From Steromphala cineraria (Eukaryota; Mollusca; Gastropoda; Trochida; Trochidae), in NCBI GenBank assembly GCA_916613615.1, contig OU744725.1, positions 11,992,253-12,056,252 on the forward strand: a stretch of DNA of 64,000 nucleotides. The letters are read 5' to 3'. Below are positions 24,201-36,211 of the stretch, piece by piece (the stretch's first letter is position 1; every line of letters begins with the position of its first letter). Made by a program: the position numbers and the translations under genes. The notes under the pieces were generated by a model. That model was given only the letters and a program-made list of their open reading frames with translations, had not been told where the DNA came from and did no database searches.

Positions 24201-27200
24201 CCACATGGTCAATGCTCCTAGTGAAAAGGAAAACAATAACAAAATGAGGATACGTCGCTAGAAAGGCATCTTCCTACGGAAACCCTTAAAGGCCAGTGTC
24301 CGAATTGCCAGTTTTATGCCTGGCTGCTGACCCTTGAGTTTTCTGTGCTTGCACTCTAGCCTGTAGGGGCACTACAGCAGCACAAAAAAGTAAAGGGTCT
24401 GCAGCAAGACATAAAACTGACTGTTTGGAAACCGGCGTTTTAGGCTTTGCGTAGGAAGATGTTAGAAAGGGTGTAGTCAATAGACTAAATACAATTACTT
24501 GAGTAGAAGTTGTATGAAGGTTTATTCATAGATAAATGACAAACTCACCATAAGACTGTATCCAGCTTTGGTTCATATGCTGCAAGTCTACATTTTGAAT
24601 CCTCTGTCAGGTTTGCTTTAAACTCTTTCACATGACTGAACGGAACTTCAAACTCTTTAATCATGTCGTTTACACTGTCGCCTTTCACATCACGACATCT
24701 AGAAACAAGGGAGTTTTCAGGTGCTGGGCCTCCAAAACAAAACGGTAGAAACCAGGGTAGGGCTTCAAAATCCTGAAAAGTGATCAGAATGAATGAATGA
24801 ATGAATGAAGTTGTCAGTTCTTAAGATAAGAATAAATATTAGGTCGACACATTTGAAAACTAATGAATGGATTATTTCGTTTTGTCTGAAACACAAGCGT
24901 AGAATAATGCTGAGGAATATATGTATGACAACTTATTTGTTCATTGTATGCGACGTATGAACAAAGAAGTTGTCATCCATATATTCCTCTGCATTATTGT
25001 CATTCCAACTCCTAAAATGCTATCAAAGGGTCCAAACCAAATATCAAGATCTGTAAAGGCACTTTAAAAGATGTCGCTCAGATTGAAAACTTTATCGCGA
25101 GAAAAAATCTGAATACGTTTTGTTTTGACAAAAAATGGAAGATTCTTAGCAATGAATTGAACACTTGCTTCTGATATAATGCTTATACAAGATTTCCATG
25201 TTACTTTTTCTATAGTGTTTTAGTCCCTCATGCTTGATTGTGAAATATGCCAAATGTATGTTCTTGTACAACACTTCTTATGTATGTCAAAATCCAATTC
25301 AATCCCTATAATTTGTACCCAACTGAAGTGAATAAAAACATTTTTTTTTTAAACTTCTAAAATGCCTCTCAAAGAAGTTACAAGCGTAGAAGGGGGCTAA
25401 AGATTGCGAACAAGCCACATCCAAATATTCATTAGGAATGCAGGGTAATGCATCTTTATCTACGTTTATCCTATATTATACTTATGTCAAATTCATGTGA
25501 TCAAGCACGTCAAACAGATACTTGTGCATTTAGTGTTTTGGACAATAAATTTTGAAACAGACCAATAAAAGCTGAGATCTAGAGCTTGGAATTACGCAAT
25601 AAACGAATGAATGAGAAATCTACCTTGGTCGGACTGAAGTGACAGATGTCGGCAAGTTTCATCCATGGCTCCTTAGGATAATGCAGGGCATAGAACTCGA
25701 GTTCTTCTTTAGTGAAGGTTCGAACCCAGGCCTTGATGTGCTTACATACCGCTCCACTGGCCGATCCTTGCTGGGAGAGGAATAATTTTTAAAATTATAA
25801 AATCTTAAGGCCTCATTTTTGTCATATTTAATAGGCACCTAACAGAATAAAAGAGAACTCATGACACAGGAATGGTAATTGTTTTATCATAGTATAGCCG
25901 AATATCATCGTTAACAATCATAACTTTTTTCTGGGAATATTTAAGCTGACAATCGATCTTGTCTCCTTAGTCTTTGATTAAACATTTTTCTGGGTTTATT
26001 ACCCGTTAGAAATATAGTTAGAACAGTTAGAATCCTGTTGCATTAATTTAGATGATTGAATCGCCGTTAGCAGTGTGAAAAGCTAGGTCAATAACTCAAT
26101 GGATTTATCAAAATGATTAATTAGTCAGGAACATATGTTTTTAAAGGAATAAATGTATAAAATTATTTAAAAGAAACTGCAAATCACCAGGGGAGACATC
26201 CCCCAATACTAACCGGGGGTTTTATAGCATTCAAGTTATCGATGTCGGATTTCAGTTTTCCCATTTTCCTTCGTCCGACTTTCATCCCTGAGAGTTGAAA
26301 TTGCTTCAGTTTTTTCTCATGAACTCTTATTTGACGACCAGCGTCAAGCAGAGTAACCGCCTTCAGCACTTCGACCAGACCACATTCGTCTCTGTTCTTC
26401 AGCAAAGCGTCTGCTAGGGTGTAGTCGTGCCGTGCCCATGCAGCAACCAGTGCTCGCACGATAGCATCTGGGGGAAAAAATTCAAATTAATAACATTGTT
26501 TTTATTCATATAAATGTATCAAAAACTTATTTTTCTCTAAGATATTCAGCAGTGAAGGAGTCAACTGCGATAGAATAGATTTTTTTTTATGTGAACAAGT
26601 TTCCTATCAAAAGTTCAAAGTATTCCATATGACGAAAATTGCACAAATCTTTAAACACAGTTGTAGATCAAAATGTCAAATTTAAAGAAAATCTGAATTT
26701 AAATAGATTTTATGAGCGCTTCCCTAATAAAATTGCAGGCTTTTTAAAACATTACAGCCCACTGATACATTTGCTTTCGAGGTCCTTCTTGTATACCATG
26801 ACACGATATAAAATTCGGGAAAATAAAGAACTACTTTTAATCAAAGGTATAAAAAAAACTAAATTACGAAAACGTTTTGCTCTGTTAACTATCTACTTAC
26901 AAAGGGCGGCTTAACTCGCCAAGCCTTTCGCCTATTCACTTAATAAACTACGACAAAGTCAGAAGTCATAGAACTAAAGCATAGTCTTAATTTTCTAAAT
27001 ATGTGGAAAATGTAATATTTTACTTACTTTGAGCAATAGCCACGCCACTTTTCCGAAGTACACCGAGTGTTGCCGCATACCTCTCTACGTTAGCATTCTG
27101 GCCCTGTATATGTTGAGCGACGGACGCAGTTCCTGTGAAGAATTCTCTCGGTCCTGTTTCAATGTCCAGCTGCTTGGGAGTGTGGTCAGTCTCGGTGTCC

Positions 27201-27316
27201 CCCTCATTTGTAGATGAACCAGCTCGACCTCTCGACCCCCCGCGAGATCTTCCTCGACCACGCCCCCTCCCGCCCGACCCCCCACGACCTCGGCCTCGTC
27301 CGCGTCCTCTCGGCAT
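21260..27316 (-). CDS. Ro60-like RGG/vWA protein, copy B (7 exons, 599 aa)
   Basis: Exons 27028-27316, 26214-26467, 25624-25770, 24549-24772, 22364-22615, 21739-22059, 21260-21572 join in frame (1800 nt). Exons 1, 2, 3 and 4 have exactly the lengths of copy A (289, 254, 147, 224 nt). The N-terminus is an RG/SRG-rich tract (about residues 2-34). The middle contains WARHDYTLADALLKN, HYPKEPWMKLADICHF and LPWFLPFCFGG, which I read as helical repeats comparable in place to the TROVE ring of Ro60 (inference). The vWA domain has GDASGSM, GGGTTPAAS and MVTDEEE, so metal binding is expected. Predicted RNA-binding, cytoplasmic or nuclear; substrate unknown. Exons 6 and 7 of copy A are one exon here. 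Introns carry a Tigger-like MITE, a cga-tip MITE, a tandem array and two hairpins. Confidence 0.82.
22749..22895. mobile_element. Tigger/pogo-like MITE
   Basis: Left end acagttgaacacggatgtagcgaactcg and right end, read on the other strand, acagtagaacattgatataacgaactcc are imperfect inverted repeats flanked by TA. The cagtagaac...cgaac pattern is that of Tigger/pogo ends. About 147 bp, non-coding, intron 4 of copy B. Confidence 0.6.
22995..23303. mobile_element. MITE with ccgtatttcctcgaatag termini, copy 1
   Basis: Inverted ends ccgtatttcctcgaatagac and gtctattcgaggaaatacgg; interior has several further ctcgaatagacgccggg modules in direct order. A second copy is at 44277-44579. Non-coding, superfamily not assigned. 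Confidence 0.85.
23330..24178 (+). repeat. Tandem array of about 140-bp units ending in a (ggac)n tail
   Basis: Five units share tttcagctttctaggcc, ggagaagaagatg, ggcgtggcccctgtggccct, gggccaccaaagctacaat and cctcactagtcaaggagt. It opens with ctctgtagctcatcaggc and closes with cggacggacggacggatgga then ggccttacaggccagatgag. Related single-unit fragments occur at 32138-32330 (inverted) and 48535-48700. Looks like a non-autonomous mobile unit with internal amplification. Confidence 0.8.
24267..24461. mobile_element. Fold-back MITE, 8-9-bp target duplication
   Basis: catcttcctacg and cgtaggaagatg at the ends; the arms also pair further inside (cagttttatg-ct-gctgc-gaccctt). Flanked by tagaaagg on both sides (24259-24266 and 24463-24470). 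Intron 4 of copy B. Confidence 0.75.
24903..24999. repeat. Hairpin MITE
   Basis: aataatgctgaggaatatat and atatattcctctgcattatt are inverted around a centre that also pairs (gacaactt-tttgttcat / atgaacaaagaagttgtc). About 97 bp, intron 3 of copy B. Target duplication not seen. Confidence 0.75.
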
Positions 27317-27337
27317 TTTGATATAAATTAAAAAAAG

Positions 27338-27349
27338 ACGAGGTGTCTT
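27338..27349 (-). promoter_or_regulatory. 5'-leader motif aagacacctcgt shared with copy A
   Basis: Twelve identical nucleotides occur about 22 nt before the ATG of copy B and about 27 nt before that of copy A (29228-29239), while the surrounding leaders differ. It may be a core promoter, initiator or mRNA-leader element (inference). Confidence 0.45.
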
Positions 27350-27426
27350 AGAATATTAAGGTCTAAACGTGGATGGTTAGGACACTCTGTACATCGTATA
27401 CTGTTAACGTATTTCCAAAACGATGA

Positions 27427-27434
27427 TATTTATA
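27427..27434 (-). promoter_or_regulatory. TATA box of copy B
   Basis: TATAAATA on the minus strand, about 111 nt upstream of the ATG. Copy A has TATAAA at nearly the same distance (107 nt). Confidence 0.5.
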
Positions 27435-28252
27435 GATGGTCTTGCACAACAATATATCAGCATAGCGTACTTAGCAACACCCGGAAGTTTCCACATGTGA
27501 AACCAACGCAAAACAAAGTAGTTCGTTATGTTCTTCTATGCATTTGACTTTAACTAATTTATATAATAAGTCAAAATTTTCAAATTTTATACGATTGTTG
27601 ATTTAGAATCGGCCCTGAGGTTATATTCTTGTGTCAGTTATATCTGAATATTAAAGGTTGCTGCATAAACGCTACGCGTATGAATACACAGGTGCGCGCA
27701 GACAGGTTCATTCATAACTTTCATTATCTTTCATCAGCAAATATGCTGACGTGTTATATTCGTTTCTCTCTGTTTCAAGAATATTCTTTACAAACGCACA
27801 AAGATATTATATTTCAAAAACAAAATATATCAATGAAATTCAAATATCTACATATACATGAACAAGCTCAATATTGATTCATTTAAGTTACTGCATGATT
27901 ATTTTATCGGAATTTGTCAGTGTTTCAATAAAATAATTTCGAATTACTTAGTTTGGAGATATATACTTAAACATTATTCATGACAAATCTAAGATAATTA
28001 AATCAAGCATACTGCTAACTGCGCGTTGAAACATATTATACCATTACAAATATATCGTGAGGTTAACCGCAACTCGAGCTTACCTAAAGGACCTACTCTA
28101 ATATATATTGTATTAATCATTTCAGGCAGTGTTGCAATAGTAATTTTTGTCTTTTCTTCAATATTCTACCTTGAGAGATAGATATCAATGGAATGAAATA
28201 TCATCAGTTCGAATGCAGTCATATGCTTTAGAAAAATGCTCTATAAAAGAGG
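27435..28252. other. Intergenic between divergent copies B and A
   Basis: Left part of the 1.95-kb head-to-head spacer. AT-rich, no gene recognised; a short open frame at 27629-27877 has no features. Confidence 0.35.
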
Positions 28253-28530
28253 TGAGGTGAGGTGATTTGAGGTTTAATGCCGCTTTCAAGATTATTTCAC
28301 TTAAATTCACTTAAAGTATTATGCAGGGAGAAAGCCCGCAATGCTATTATGGCTGTACATTGTAGTGAAAGTGAAACTTGCAAGCATCGGCTGGAACTTA
28401 GGGAACCATGGGTGGTACCGCGTTGATATTCAGTGTAGCATTGTACCCAAACCCTACTGCGTGTAGAACAGTTCTCTACTGTAGACAAAGTTGCCGATCG
28501 AGCTCATGGTGGAATTCAAATACCTCTTAT
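28253..28530 (-). mobile_element. SINE in the A/B intergenic spacer
   Basis: Same family as 47040-47350: gaggtgaggtga start, gagaaagcccgcaatgc, ccatgggtggtaccgcg, tgtagcattgtaccc, then the tRNA-derived head region near 28500, which is degenerate. Similar body sequence at 59205-59365. Confidence 0.7.
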
Positions 28531-29117
28531 AAGAGAAATCTTTGACTTCGCTATATAACATTAAATCAATCAAATGTCTTAAACATTGTCAAGTTATTAA
28601 ATTCATCATCCTGATAAAAAAATGTTCTGTCATGTTCTATTCTAATAAAACTCCTCAAGTAAACAAGATACAATCAAGCAGATCATTTACAGATGACTCG
28701 GTGATTAATGAAAATGTCAAATGGAAAGGAATTTTAAACATTTCTCGTCAAATACTCAGAATTGTTTAATCTCCATCGGAATACATTCCAAATGAAATGC
28801 AATGATTGAAATTTCACTCACACCAAGTCAAATGATTAAACATTGATATCACTCAGTGAAAAACGGAGTGATTGAATATGATACGGTTTTTTTTCATAAT
28901 TTTGAAAAAACCTTTGGTAGCAAATTATGATGTAAACGATTCTCATGAACTACAATAAACGCCCAAAAAATCGTTAATTATTTCAAAATGATGAAACGTT
29001 ACTGAAAGACGACGCGACACAATATTTAGCATGTTGTTCATCTCGCGTTTACAAGCCGTTGTGAAACAGGAACTACATTCATCTTGACCCCGGGTCAACC
29101 AGACTCCTCGCTACACG
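28531..29117. other. Intergenic, upstream of copy A
   Basis: No gene or element seen before the promoter elements listed next. Confidence 0.35.
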
Positions 29118-29159
29118 ATTGGACAAAACCTCGATGACGTCACAGAGATACGCTATAAA
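29118..29159 (+). promoter_or_regulatory. Core promoter of copy A: CCAAT, CRE and TATA elements
   Basis: An inverted CCAAT box (attgg, 29118-29122), a perfect CRE palindrome (tgacgtca, 29135-29142) and TATAAA (29154-29159) lie in order within 42 bp, about 105-150 nt before the ATG. CRE sites bind CREB/ATF-type bZIP factors, so stress- or signal-dependent transcription is plausible (inference). Confidence 0.6.
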
Positions 29160-29265
29160 CAGAATACTATTTTTCCCTGTCGTTACAAACGCGAAGGCAT
29201 GAAGTAAGGAAGAAGCACGACCATTCGAAGACACCTCGTTATAACGCTATTCTCACCAATACAGT

Positions 29266-32200
29266 ATGAGTGGTCGTGGACGAGGCCGCGGTAGGGGTCG
29301 GGGCGGGCGAGGCCGAGGGGGTGCGAGAAGAGGCCGAGGGGGGCGGGACTCTCACCGGAGAATGCCGGAAGAAGCCGAAGACACGGGAGATATTGTCACG
29401 CCTGGAAAAGTGTTAAATATAGACGAAGATCCAAAAGATTACTTTGTTGGTGCCGTTTCTATGTCCGATCATGTCGACGGTCAAACCGGAAATAATTCTC
29501 GTTATGCAGCTGCAATGGCAGTGTTGGCTAAAAGTGGTGTTACAGTGGCTCAAAGTAAGTGTTATCAATATTTATTTCATTCTTCAGAGACTTTATATAC
29601 AATGTTATATAATGTCTCTTATTTTATACTATTTTGTCTCTCAAATTAAAAAAAACATCAACGTATTTTTAAAATTCATATGATTTTGATATTTGATTTA
29701 TATTTTTACCTTTGTAGGCATACATTTTGAGTGTAAACTTCAAAATGAATGTAAAATACTTTTTTTGAGTTATGAGAAAACGATAATATTTTAGGTGTTA
29801 AATATGATCAGGTTCAAATACGATAAATGATTCAAGCATCTAATCAACATAAACCCGCAGGGTGTACATGTATTTCTAAAGCTTGTGTTGTTGGCTTAGA
29901 ATGATAGGGATGAATCATAAGTAAATCTTGCAAATATATCTAGAATGCTTTTGCTTCTTTATTCTCCAAAATGATTTATTCTTAGTTTCAGTTCTTGTAA
30001 CATTGCAAAAAAATTGGCTTGCGAGGGCGGGGTTATTTTTACTTTTACGATAGGCAGACACGTACTTTCTAATAATTTTAAAACCTTTAATAAAATCCTA
30101 TTTCCTTGCGTTTAAGGTCAACATATAACTTTTAATATATGTAGCCTTTATAATGCGCCAAATATGCCACCGCTGAATTCGTTTCAAAATAATTTTGAGT
30201 TGCCATCATAATTGAACCAATGAAAGCAATTTAGCAGTCAACCAATGAAATCCACTCGTCTGTCAAGCTGCAAACCAATGAATAGGGAGACGAATTGTTA
30301 TTGATGTATCTTAATCATATTCTTCAAGTTTTCGTGTTTGCTAGATACTTATCAAATTTTGAAAACATAACCAAACTGTAATGAATTCTTTTACAGACGC
30401 CAGAGTGAGGGCTTTAGCAGCAGCATGGGCGAGGAACGATTACAAACTGGCCGATGCTTTCCTACTCAACAAGGAGCAATTCGGCCTAGTTGAGGTCCTG
30501 AAAGCCTTGACTCTACTAGACTCAGGCCGACAGATAAGGGTTCTGGAGAAGAAGTTAAGATTTCTTCAAACATCGGGGGCGAGAGTTGGAAAGAAAAAGA
30601 TGGCAAAATTGAAAACGGATTTGGGAAATTTACAGAGTATTAAACCAAAGGTGACTATTAGATATAGCTGTGATCCCGTGTTTCACACTATTCACACAGC
30701 TGTGATTTCATAGCTTGTTTTCTAATCTAAGCATGAAAATATTGTTTTGTGTTCGTATTATTAATGGAAGTATTAAAAGTTTAAGCTAAAGATAGGTTAA
30801 AGTCTCTATGAAAGACGAGTTGCCTTTCTAAGCCTCGTCCCAGGAAACTATGTTTACAAACCATCGCTTATCATGCTGTTAAGTTATTGACTTCATGGCC
30901 TTTTTTGTGAGGTAAGAAAGACGTTTTACGGGTAATATAATTTTGAATTTAATATGAATGTATTTCTCATTTTTCCATTAGATGGGGTCCGCCAGTGGAG
31001 CAACTTGTAAACACATCCGGAAGTGGGTCAGGAATTTCACCGAGGCGGAGCTGCAGTTCTATGCACTGCACTTCCCTAAAGAGGGGTGGAAGAAACTAGC
31101 AGACATTTGCCATTTTAACCCAAAAGAGGTATGGATATTTTTGTATCATGTTTAACTTCTAAGTGATGTTATAGCGATGCAATCCCGCTGCTTTTCGTTA
31201 ATGATTGCTATTTGCAGCATTTATATTAAGAACGTCTCTGAAAGGGGCAGTCCAATCGGGGTAATTTTTAGGAAACAAAATTCAAGAGTGCTTCCATGTT
31301 TATACTTATATATATTTATTACATTCTTAATCCATACATATTTCCAAATGTGTAAGTGAGGGTAACATTTCAGTTGTTCTAGATTTAACAATTTGATAAA
31401 GAATACAATGCGTCTCTGCGTCCTCTTGAATTTCGTTTTCAAAAGAAATACCCAGATAGGACTGTCCCTTTAAAGCTTGATGATTATGTTAAAAATGTTA
31501 AATATGTATATTTTTAAATCTCCTAACGTTCATGTGGCCTGTGGCCGTTAAACTTTATTAATAAACATATTCACAGTTGCAGCAAGTTAATAGTCATTGG
31601 TATTGTCAGGTAATGTCATGACTGCTTGAGAAGTATCGAGGGATTGGAATAACGTTAATCAAAGGAAACATTGGGATGAAAATTTCCTTTATTCGTTAGA
31701 TAAAGTTTAGAGAGATAAATTGACAATCAAAGGCATTAAGATTGAATAAAACCTTGGTTGTTAAGAGGTGAGAACCTTATAGGATACGCCAACAGTCCTT
31801 CAGTTCAATTCATCCTCTGATTTGTTTACAGGATTTTGCAGCCCTTCCTTGGTTCCTCCCCTTCTGTTTCGGAGGTCCAGCCCCGGAGAACTCGATAGTG
31901 GAGAAGTGTCAGATAGTGACGACAGCAAACGTGAACGATCTCATCAAGGAGTTTGACGTGCCCTACTGCCATATCAAGGAACATGTCAAGACCCTCACTC
32001 CAGACTCGATGGCCAGAGTTGCAGGCTACGAGACCAAACTGGATACTATTCTTTGGTAGGTCAAAAGTCTATGCGGATCCATAGCATCAAAGATTGAGCT
32101 TAATATTCTGCATTGCTTGCTTCAAATTTTTATTTTTAGCTCATCTGGCCTGAAAGCCCTGATGGGCTTATGCCATGGCATGATGTCCGTCCATATGTCC

Positions 32201-34641
32201 GTAAACTTTGTGCATTTTCGTCTTCTTCTACAGAAACAAAAGGCCTAGAAAGCTGAAACTTTGTACAAAGACTCCTTGAAAAGTGAGGATTATATTTCAT
32301 AGCTTTGGTGGCCCTTGTGGATATACTTCTGTCTGATTCTGTGTCCACATCCATAATGTCAAACATCATTTGTCTGTCTTCAGGTACTATGAAGACCTCC
32401 AGTGTCCAGAGGTGGACAAGGTTGTGCAGGACCGACTCAAAGATGGCTCCCAGGTGTCGCTACCCAACGGGAAGCTGCTAGAGCGACTCCTGACCTTGAA
32501 GATGATCCGGGAGAACATCCCATTTGACCCTAGCTTCAGTGGGTGGGACGTCCCTCGCATACAGAACCCCACCAAATCCTGCTTCCATCCTGAGTTGGTC
32601 AAACTGGCAGAAGAGAGGCTAAAGACCATCAGGTGGGTGTAAAAGACCCCTTCAAGTCCATGCATTGAGGGTTTTTGTCCATCACTGGCCAATATCATAA
32701 ACTATGGGAAATGATATGAATATGTTATTTTTAATGGAAACGAGATATACAAAATGATAATGAATGCTTTAGTTGACTGTATATATTATATAGCTAAGTG
32801 TAGAGCAAAAACAGTTTGCTACAATATCTTGGTACCAATCCAGGTTTGTTTCATGCCGAATGCAATTATCAATTACACAAAATATATTTATATTTTTAAA
32901 ACTGCAGTAATTACTTATTTTGGTTTACAGTCTACCCCTGGAGACCCCAGTAGTTGTGGTTGGGGATGCGTCCGGTTCCATGGATGTAGCGGTCAGAACC
33001 AGCACCATCATCGCCAGTCTACTGACCGCGGTCACCTCAGCAAAGCTAGTCTTCTTTAACGAGTGGACAAGGGATGCCCCATACCTTCCCAAAACCGTGG
33101 AGGAGGTAAGAATCATTAACTGTCCCTGATAGCTTTATTGTCTCCATGGCTGGTTAGATGAAGCAGTTTTCGGTCCTCAGAAAAATCTTAACATTACTTA
33201 CCAAATGGCTAGTGATTAAGTATTAATACAATCATATATTTTATTTCAACTTTGCTGTAGAAATCTTATGCTTTTCCAACTGTGTTGAACATCTTTTATA
33301 AATGAACAAATAAGAACAAAACAAATTTTTTTTTTTTAAAACAATACTTTGCTAAATGTCTTTCTTTCCGTTCTTTTATATATAAAGATTGTTTTTATTT
33401 GGATGGTTAGATTTTCACTTCTGACATTGTTTTGAACTCAACTTTCCATCTGTAGTGTTGCACATTTCTTATAAATGAACAAATAGGGGCAAAAATCAAA
33501 TGTTTAATTATAATACTTTGCCTAATTGTTCATGCTGTTGTCTTACTTTGTTGTCACTTCTGACATTGGTTTGAACCTCATATACTCCCTACCATGCTGA
33601 CCATGACTATTATTTGCAGTGTCTGGAGCTAGCGGTGACAATCCGAGCGGAGGGAGGGACGTCCCCCGCAGCCAGTCTGTACCCCTTCTACCACCAGCAG
33701 GAAGTGGTCAAGACATTCATCATGGTCACTGACGAGGAAGAGATGGACGAATACGAAGGATACAGGTCAGTCTTCAATACCTATGTCAGGTTGCACATGG
33801 TTATCAAATTTTGTTTTCACTCTGTATAAGCCGGACAGACAAATAGTTCATCTGAGATCAATAAGCTGATAGTTTCTTTCCACTAAGGGTATTTATTGTG
33901 TAAAGGATTCAGATTAATCTTCTGAATCACTTCTAGTTACGGAAAGCAGGGTAATCAAAATTTGACAGGCCTTATGTTGTCTTAACATTTATGCTGGCCT
34001 CAATGCAACTGGCCCTTTTTTACATCAAAAATGTTTGTTCACTCTTGGCTCATTGTTATTGAGATGTGTTGCTGGTAGCACATATCCAAATTACACTCAC
34101 TCCCCACGCTGTTTTAATGTTTAGCTGAATAGTGAGTAGATAACATACTGCAAACAAAGCACAAGGTTACCCCTTAAAAAATACAACTCCTTTAAATGAG
34201 TGAGTTATTGTTTAACGCTGCTTGGACAATATTTCGGCCATTCGCGGCGTCACAACTTTACCCTGAACTTGATATAGTCATTAAAAAGCCACACACTGTC
34301 ATTCATTCCGTTAGATATTTTTCAAAGAACCTTGTTCTCTCTCCCTCAGATTCTGCCCACTGTTCAAGAAGTACCACGCGGAGGTGCATCCCGCAAAGCT
34401 CGTGTTTGTATCCTTTCTGCAAGGTCAGCATGCTGAAGGTCGTATGGTCGAGGAATTAAGGAAGGAGGGATTCAAACCACTCCAGTTCCGGATGGACGCA
34501 GCAAGACCAGATCTGACCAAACTGGACAATTTGTTCGGGCTTTTGGCATCTGATTCTGAATATTTTGAAGACGAGATCAAACAGATAGAAACTCTCATCA
34601 AGACAAAAGGGCTTGAGCATGTGTTTAAAACTTACCATTAA
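29266..34641 (+). CDS. Ro60-like RGG/vWA protein, copy A (8 exons, 591 aa)
   Basis: Exons 29266-29554, 30397-30650, 30982-31128, 31832-32055, 32384-32632, 32931-33105, 33620-33765, 34350-34641 join in frame (1776 nt). Residues 1-27 are an RG/RGG tract, expected to bind RNA and be methylated. Residues about 97-387 form a mostly helical segment with WARNDYKLADAFLLN, HFPKEGWKKLADICHF and LPWFLPFCFGG. Residues 388-591 are a vWA domain with MIDAS residues D400-x-S402-x-S404, T460 and D484; PAKLVFVSF near the end parallels Ro60. Human Ro60 is 538 aa with a helical ring plus vWA; by that plan a structured-RNA-binding or RNA quality-control role is inferred, not shown. Only this copy has the intron between exons 6 and 7. 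It converges on SKA3. Identity with Ro60 should be tested by profile search. Confidence 0.82.
32138..32330 (-). repeat. Single-unit fragment of the 23330-24178 repeat family
   Basis: agctcatctggcctgaaagc, tgggcttatgccatggcatg, gtccgtaaactttgtg, ggcctagaaagctgaaactt and agctttggtggccct are the reverse complement of the array's end. Sits in intron 4 of copy A. Confidence 0.75.
33265..33580. repeat. Internal duplication within intron 6 of copy A
   Basis: ttataaatgaacaaata and aatactttgc recur about 175 bp apart (33296 and 33469 regions); acttctgacattg-tttgaac recurs at 33416 and 33554. This intron is missing from copies B and C. Confidence 0.6.
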
Positions 34642-36211
34642 TAGTTTAACTATGGAAATTGGACTACACATTTCTTTATGAAACAACTGGATGACTTCCG
34701 CAAGCATTTAAAACTTACCAGGCTTTACAAAAATATCTGAACGTCTCTCAGAAGAATTATACTGTGATAATTTGGCAATATATTGTTCATAGGAAACACA
34801 GCTGTACGCAAAAGCCTTAAATGTGTGTTTGACGCTTACAAGGATGTATAGGAATATATTGAACATCTCATATAGCATTTATTAACTGGGATTTACTGTT
34901 GATATCCGATGATAAAACTATTACCGTAACCCCTTCATGTAGTATCACAGTTATCGACAAAGTGACTCGAAAGAATCTTAAGTCAAAGTTTATGGTCTTA
35001 ATTGTTACAATGTTATTATTGTTATTACAAATTGAAAGTTCAAATTCAGGGCAAGGATAACAAAAACAAATTTTCATTTCCACTTCATGGCTTTTGAACA
35101 CTGATTCAAAGTCTCAGTTAATTGATTAGATGTGAAGGTGGAAACAATTATCCTGTTTTAATCAAATAACCCAGACAGATCAGTATCAACAAATGAAAAT
35201 GGAGCTACATATGAGGCTGACCATTTTTGTGTGTATCTTATCTCCTTAGTCTTGCAAGTGATTGGGGGATAGAAAACAAACAGAAAAAGTACAAAAATAA
35301 AAGTGGTTTGTATTTGTAGATTTATGGTCATGCCATGATAAGGAAAATGTAAAGTGAAAACCCAAATAGGCAAAGGGAATTCCTGGTTGAGATAATGTAG
35401 AGATTTTTTGGGATGTGTCATAAAACAGATTATTTCATCAGAGCGATTTTGAATATGGCTGGGGACAAATGATAAATAAAAACATTTTTTAAATTCACGT
35501 TTTGAAGGTAAATCAGGGTTGGTGGGAGATGAGAAACACACAAAAATATGGTCAACCCTACAGAATAGGACTGGACTAATCATGATGTGAAAGTTTGTAG
35601 ATGACAGCTGTTAATTAATAATTTATTGTCTGAACACCATACTATGTTTTATCACAAAGAACTTGGAATGATAGGCAAAGAAGTCTTCCATGTTGATGTT
35701 TGTTTCATATTGAAGCATATTATTTCAAAACATTGTTTGTGCAATAATATTTTCAACATGGTTTGAACAATCTTTATTTGTATTATGTATCAGTGTTAAT
35801 AAATGTTTATATTTTCTACACACAAATTATGTTATCAATCTGGTAATAAACAAATATTTTAAACTACTAGGTGTGCCTGTCTGAAAAAAAAGAAAACTTG
35901 ACTTCCAATCATTTAAACATTTATAAATAGACTAATAAAAAACAAAATTATTTGAATAAATTAATTAACCAAGAAATAGGTTATAAAGCAGATTGACCAA
36001 TATATTTTTGCTTACAGTCAAATATATCAATATTATAATCATTGATGTTAAACCCAAATCACAATATTGTGTTGATTAACAAGCATTGTTTACAATTTGT
36101 GTAAAATTATTTGAGTTTGCTATCATTTAACTTCTGAAATAGATTATTTACACAATATATTACATTGCAAGTCATAATGTTTATACATATATGTAAACGA
36201 ATTATGGATCA
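34642..36211. other. Convergent intergenic region between copy A and SKA3
   Basis: Holds the 3' untranslated regions of both genes. A 141-codon open frame at 35158-35583 (-) has no family signature, no start context and AT-driven composition; I do not call it. An AATAAA-type signal on each strand is frequent here by composition alone. Confidence 0.4.

Noticed and set aside
35158..35583. 141-codon open frame on the minus strand
   Set aside because: No domain, no conserved motif, composition follows the AT-rich background, and it lies in the 3' region of two convergent genes.
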